Origin: Microcyclosporella mali
Taxonomy: Eukaryota; Ascomycota; Dothideomycetes; Mycosphaerellales; Mycosphaerellaceae
DNA: 64,000 nucleotides
Direction of reading: 5' to 3'
Assembly: GCA_002785985.1 (NCBI GenBank)
Contig: NHNU01000002.1
Coordinates: 1,240,001 to 1,304,000 of the forward strand
Part shown: piece after piece, positions 60,543 to 64,000 of the stretch
Position numbering within the stretch: the stretch's first letter is position 1
Layout: each line of letters opens with the position of its first letter
Notes under the pieces: generated by a model
The model's input: only the letters and a program-made list of their open reading frames with translations
Databases searched by the model: none
What the model was told of the DNA's origin: nothing
Position numbers and translations under genes: made by a program

Positions 60543-61701
60543 ATGAAGACCTTCAACATAGCCTCCATACCCGGCGATGGCATCGGCACCGAGATCACAG
60601 AAGCTGCGGAGACAGCTCTCACGCACCTCGCCTCAGTCGTGGGAAGTTTCTCCTTCAATTTCACAACCTTCGACTGGTCCTCCAAAGCCTACCTCGAACG
60701 CGGCTGGTACATGCCCGAAGATGGAATGCAACAATTATCCAAACACGATGCGATCTACTTCGGAGCTGTAGGCTGGCCCAACGTCCCCGATCACATCTCG
60801 CTCTGGGGTTTAATCCTCCCCATCAGGAAATACAACAATCAGTATGTGAATGTACGACCCACGAGGATCTTGCCCGGGACGACGGCGCCTATGGCGCAGC
60901 TGAGGGAACGTCCGCAGGACCTTGACTGGGTGATTATTCGAGAGAATAGCGAGGGCGAATACGCTGGGCAAGGCGGCACCACGCATGAGAACAGCGCGCA
61001 CACTATCGCTACCGAGGTGGCGATCTTCACGCGCGTAGGGATCGAAAGGATTGTGAGATTTGCTTTCGAGACGGCGAAGTCGAGGCCGAGGAAGAAGTTG
61101 ACCATGGTGACCAAGAGCAATGCGCAGCGGCACGGGATGGTCTTGTGGGATAAAGTGTTTTACGAGGTTGCGAAGGAATATGAGGGTGTTGTTGAGCACG
61201 ATAAGATGCTGGTAGATGCGATGACGGTGCGCATGGTGAATAAGCCGGAGAGTTTGGATACCATTGTTGCGACCAACTGTAAGGCATTTCTTCCACTTTA
61301 TATGCCTGTCTCTTACTGACCTCGGTGACATAGTGCACGCCGACATCCTGTCGGATCTCGCAGCAGCACTAGCAGGGTCCATCGGTATTGCTCCTTCTTC
61401 AAATTTGGACCCGACCAGGCAATATCCTTCGATGTTTGAGCCAATACACGGCTCGGCTCCTGACATAGCCGGGCAAGGAATCGCCAATCCTGTAGGCGCA
61501 TTCTGGTCTGCCGCTGAGATGGTCCGGTGGCTCGGTCGCGGCGAGTTGGACAAGGTCGCCGATGACTTCATGCAAGCCATCGAGAACGTGACGAGTAAGC
61601 CTGAGACGCGGACGAAGGATATGGGCGGATCTGCCAATACGCAACAGGTCACCCAAGCGCTTCTGGAGCAGATCGATGTTGTGTTTGGCGGGGAGAAGTA
61701 A
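60543..61701 (+). CDS. Tartrate / D-malate dehydrogenase-like (isopropylmalate dehydrogenase superfamily)
   Basis: Exons 60543..61278 and 61334..61701 (intron 55 bp) encode 367 residues. Beta-decarboxylating dehydrogenase motifs: IPGDGIGTEITEAA, FGAVGWPNVPDHISLWGL, YVNVRPTRILPG, VIIRENSEGEYAGQGG, the Lys in TKSNAQRHG, DAMTVRMV, LHADILSDLAAALAGSIG (across the splice) and MFEPIHGSAPDIAGQGIANPVG. The W-N-V-P-D-H-I loop fits tartrate dehydrogenase/D-malate dehydrogenase (TtuC/DmlA) rather than LeuB. The product would be pyruvate or oxaloglycolate from D-malate or tartrate. There is no mitochondrial presequence. Family call strong, substrate moderate. Confidence 0.92.
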
Positions 61702-61819
61702 GGCGACTTACCTGATCGTCCCATTCTAAAGGCATGATGCTGTGCCAATGTCGCGGTGTGCCGTAATTGGGTGAGACCGATTCTCCTCGAGAGCGCGCTC
61801 CCAGTCTTCTCTTTCTACT

Positions 61820-62440
61820 TCAAGGGTTCTGCCACCATCCATGTAGATCCAAATCCAGCTCCTCCATCTTTCTCGCCTGAATAACTTTCGTCCTCACTTT
61901 GAACCTCTCCCAAGGCGTCGTCCAGAACCTCTCCAATGGCCACACCATCCTCACAGCTCTCCCTTGAATCAGACTCTTCGAGATACACCCGTAGTCATTG
62001 CTATCCCTCGTACTCCTCCAATTATCCCCCTCGACCCACACATGTCCGTCGGGGACCCTCACCTGTCCCCGCCAAACATCCCACCTCTTAGCACTCTCAT
62101 TCACCCTCCCATTCATGACCGCCTCCGGTCTCCGCCTCCGATCCAGCACCACTGTATCGCCAGGCAGAGCGATCACGCGCTTGACCGCGCTGCCGTCGCG
62201 ATGATGCGGTGTGTCGAAGAGGATGACATCGCCGCGACGCAGGTCGCGAGTCGGTCCGGACTTGCGCCAGAGCACCATGTCTTTGGCGCCTGTGGTGGCG
62301 TAGTGCGGAGAGAGGGTGGGAGACATGGAGGAGCCGTGGATCCAGGTTGTCTCGTAGTAGTGGGATTGGAAGAGGATGGCCGTGGAGAAGACGAGGTGGG
62401 CGGGGAGGATGTAGGACCATAGGACGCGGCGGACGGCCAT
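61820..62440 (-). CDS. IMP2: Mitochondrial inner membrane protease subunit 2
   Basis: Single-exon gene of 206 residues. An N-terminal signal anchor (LWSYILPAHLVFSTAILF) is followed by the S26 signal peptidase dyad: Ser38 in GSSMSPTL and Lys87 in SAVKRVIALPGD. The later family boxes are HVWVEGDNWRSTRDSNDYG and VRMVWPLERFW; the latter is typical for Imp2 rather than Imp1. The complex removes sorting signals from proteins such as cytochrome b2 and c1 in the intermembrane space. The 3' end lies about 118 bp from the converging dehydrogenase. Strong call; Imp2 over Imp1 is likely. Confidence 0.9.
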   Translation of the reverse strand: MAVRRVLWSYILPAHLVFSTAILFQSHYYETTWIHGSSMSPTLSPHYATTGAKDMVLWRKSGPTRDLRRGDVILFDTPHHRDGSAVKRVIALPGDTVVLDRRRRPEAVMNGRVNESAKRWDVWRGQVRVPDGHVWVEGDNWRSTRDSNDYGCISKSLIQGRAVRMVWPLERFWTTPWERFKVRTKVIQARKMEELDLDLHGWWQNP

Positions 62441-63208
62441 GGCTTTTTTGGGCGCCGCGCTGGGCTCTGTGGGAGAGCAATTTGAGGTCTCGGAGATGGT
62501 GTGTGAGAGAGAGGATTGTGTCGCATGTTAAGAGGTCGCTTTCGACGTTTGGGCGGACTGGGCTCCGGCCCCCACGTTTTACGACTGTGGAGTTTTTGAG
62601 CAGTTCCATTCACATACCTCACTTCACATGCATGCCTGCATACAACAACACGATCAAGTCATTTCGTTCTGTATTGATGATGAGCTCATCCATCACGAAA
62701 CCACAAGACGGGCCGACAGCGATCTGCTCGATTGCATTGCCGGGTGTTCTAGCTCCATGCTGATGTGTTCCTAGCAGATACACTTTCCACTGGACAATTT
62801 AGCACGTGAGTGGATGTTGTAGATCACGTACGAGAGCTCGGAAAGAGAATCAAGTGCTAAGGAGGCGTGTGCACTGAAGTTGATCACGTAACTTGGGTTT
62901 CGGAAGAACGATACCATGAAAATAATAACAACAAAAATGCTTGACTCGAATTATTCATCATGCATGCATATATTTTGGCAAGAAGCATTAGGGGGTGTAT
63001 GTGTGCGTGCCAAAGCCTGATACCAAAAAAAGCAGCGGCATCGTTCAACCCTCCCTACCAGCCAGGCCACATGGATCATCACATACACACCCCTTTGGAC
63101 CGACAATTTCGCCTAGAAAACGCCAGCGCTATGTGCTCGCAAGTTGGAAGACCAAGATTTCACTCAACAACACCCCCATCTTTCTTCAATTCCCCCTTTT
63201 GACCCCGC
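62441..63208. promoter_or_regulatory. Region between IMP2 and nitrate reductase
   Basis: 768 bp holding the IMP2 promoter and the nitrate reductase 3' UTR. CACGTG (E-box) lies at 62803-62808, and GATCACGTA occurs twice, at 62822-62830 and 62882-62890, exactly 60 bp apart. An A/T-rich stretch near 62920-62990 probably contains the nitrate reductase 3' end. Confidence 0.45.
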
Positions 63209-64000
63209 TTAGAAGAAAACCAAATCCTCATCCTTCCACCCAATCTCCAGCAGCGCCTGATGCACACTCTTTTCTAATGGCCCGGGCCCACAGATCAACA
63301 CCAGACAATCTCCCTCTTCATGCCGCTTGCAATCCACATGCTCATTCAACAGGGGCGCCGCTATCCTGCCCTTCAGACCCTCCCAGTCTTCGGGAGCTTT
63401 CGTCAGCGTGTACAAGAGCTTACATCTGTCCTCATTATCCCTCGCGAAAGTGTCAATGTCCGATTTGCACAGGATATCCTCGACGAGGCGATTGCCGTCG
63501 AGCAGCACGCATTTCGTCGGGTCGGATTTGTCTTGCATGACGGCGCGGAAGACCTGGAAGATGGGCGTGATGCCGCTGCCGCCGCAGATCATGTAGAGAG
63601 TTTTGATTCTCCTCTGTTCGCCGTGCAGAGAGACGAGGCCGTTGCCGAGGTATTCGAAGTGGCCGGTGGGGCCTTTGAAGTCTACGTGATGGCCGATGGG
63701 CAGAGCGTCGAGGGCCATGGACATTTTGCCGCCGGTCTGTTGGTCGGTTTTGAAGTAGACTTTGATGAGGATGTCAATATAGCCGGGTTTGGACTCGAGC
63801 GAGATGGGTGTGTAGGAGCGGATGATGGCTTCGCGGGTGACGGGGTCGCGGAGACGGATCATCAGATGTTTGCCTGTAGGGAGACCGGGGAGTTGCTCGT
63901 CGTGTTCGAGCTTGAATGTGAAGATGCGGCAGTCCCAGGAGACGGTCTTTTTGGCATGGAGGAGTGTCTTTTTCCATACGCGGTTGTTGAGGAATATCGC
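63209..64000 (-). CDS. niaD: Nitrate reductase, C-terminal FAD/NAD(P)H domain (5' part outside window)
   Basis: The last 263 residues of an enzyme running off the right edge, starting FLNNRVWKKTLLHAKKTVSW. The FAD domain shows SWDCRIFTFKLEHDEQLPGLPTG and the flavin-binding IIRSYTPIS; next come GGKMSMALDALPIGHHVDFKGPTGHFEYLGNG, the NAD(P)H-binding GGSGITPIFQVFRA, and CGPGPLEKSVHQAL. It ends WKDEDLVFF, closely like the WxxxDLxFF terminus of fungal nitrate reductases. The linker KKTVSWDCR-type start separates it from the cytochrome b5 domain, which must lie beyond 64000. Fungal NiaD reduces nitrate to nitrite in the cytosol; nitrogen-source control is known for the family but its promoter is not in view. 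A free cytochrome b5 reductase is unlikely given the linker and C-terminus. Confidence 0.9.
   Translation of the reverse strand, partial: AIFLNNRVWKKTLLHAKKTVSWDCRIFTFKLEHDEQLPGLPTGKHLMIRLRDPVTREAIIRSYTPISLESKPGYIDILIKVYFKTDQQTGGKMSMALDALPIGHHVDFKGPTGHFEYLGNGLVSLHGEQRRIKTLYMICGGSGITPIFQVFRAVMQDKSDPTKCVLLDGNRLVEDILCKSDIDTFARDNEDRCKLLYTLTKAPEDWEGLKGRIAAPLLNEHVDCKRHEEGDCLVLICGPGPLEKSVHQALLEIGWKDEDLVFF

Noticed and set aside
60810..61748. 312-codon minus-strand ORF over the tartrate dehydrogenase gene
   Set aside because: The plus strand carries all beta-decarboxylating dehydrogenase motifs and a clean intron; the antisense protein has none.
1..64000. tRNA or rRNA genes
   Set aside because: I scanned the intergenic stretches by eye for GGTTCRANTCC-type B boxes with a matching acceptor stem and found none. 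A tRNAscan run would be decisive.

Overview
This window is nuclear DNA from a filamentous ascomycete (Pezizomycotina), most likely a Dothideomycete. The evidence is short spliceosomal introns of about 50-170 bp with GTRNGY donors, closely spaced genes on both strands with no operons, and a set of fungus-specific proteins: eEF3, a HET-domain protein, a HET-C2-type glycolipid transfer protein, a DPR dehydrin, a BYS1-like secreted protein, and a SamB/Mub1 MYND protein. The class-level placement is an inference from overall protein flavour. I read 34 protein-coding genes, two of them cut by the window edges. Exon models were built by hand from frame continuity, splice consensus and family resemblance. 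No tRNA, rRNA, intact transposon or CRISPR array was recognised.

Layout. 0-2.5 kb: 3' part of a dehydrin/LEA-like stress protein. 3-5.7 kb: an alpha/beta hydrolase and a quercetin dioxygenase-like bicupin, divergently transcribed from one promoter; this is a plausible small flavonoid-degradation module. 6-16 kb: housekeeping genes (ferredoxin/adrenodoxin reductase, a four-TM protein, a soluble phosphatidylserine decarboxylase, a PTEN-like phosphatase, the SNARE Bos1) plus a small hypothetical. 16.1-19.7 kb: a BYS1-like secreted protein beside about 3 kb of decayed sequence that holds a tyrosinase-like fragment and other broken reading frames. 19.7-29.5 kb: a Mak32-like pfkB protein, cyclase-associated protein CAP/Srv2, RFC4, a GH47 mannosidase, an MDR oxidoreductase and the siroheme synthase Met8. 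29.8-32.7 kb: a trichothecene-3-O-acetyltransferase-like enzyme facing a four-exon RutA-type pyrimidine monooxygenase. 33.4-43.6 kb: glutaminyl-tRNA synthetase, a macrodomain protein, an orphan membrane protein, a HET protein, a compact Ap4A phosphorylase and a small catalase-fold peroxidase. 45-52.7 kb: SamB/Mub1, ATG16, a signal-less GH76-like protein and a six-exon hexose transporter. 54-64 kb: eEF3, a METTL16-type RNA methyltransferase, the glycolipid transfer protein, a tartrate/malate dehydrogenase, mitochondrial inner membrane protease subunit 2, and the 3' end of nitrate reductase.

Functional links. Most neighbours are unrelated housekeeping genes. Three links deserve attention. Quercetinase makes a depside ester that an adjacent esterase could cleave. 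Met8 makes the siroheme needed downstream of nitrate reductase, though the two genes are about 34 kb apart. A HET gene and the HET-C2 homologue lie about 19 kb apart on one chromosome segment. I did not find a convincing wholly new multi-gene system. The best leads are the quercetinase/hydrolase pair, the RutA homologue, the decayed 16.7-19.7 kb block, and several unusual gene structures (an ATG-only first exon in BOS1, and two possible first exons in CAP).
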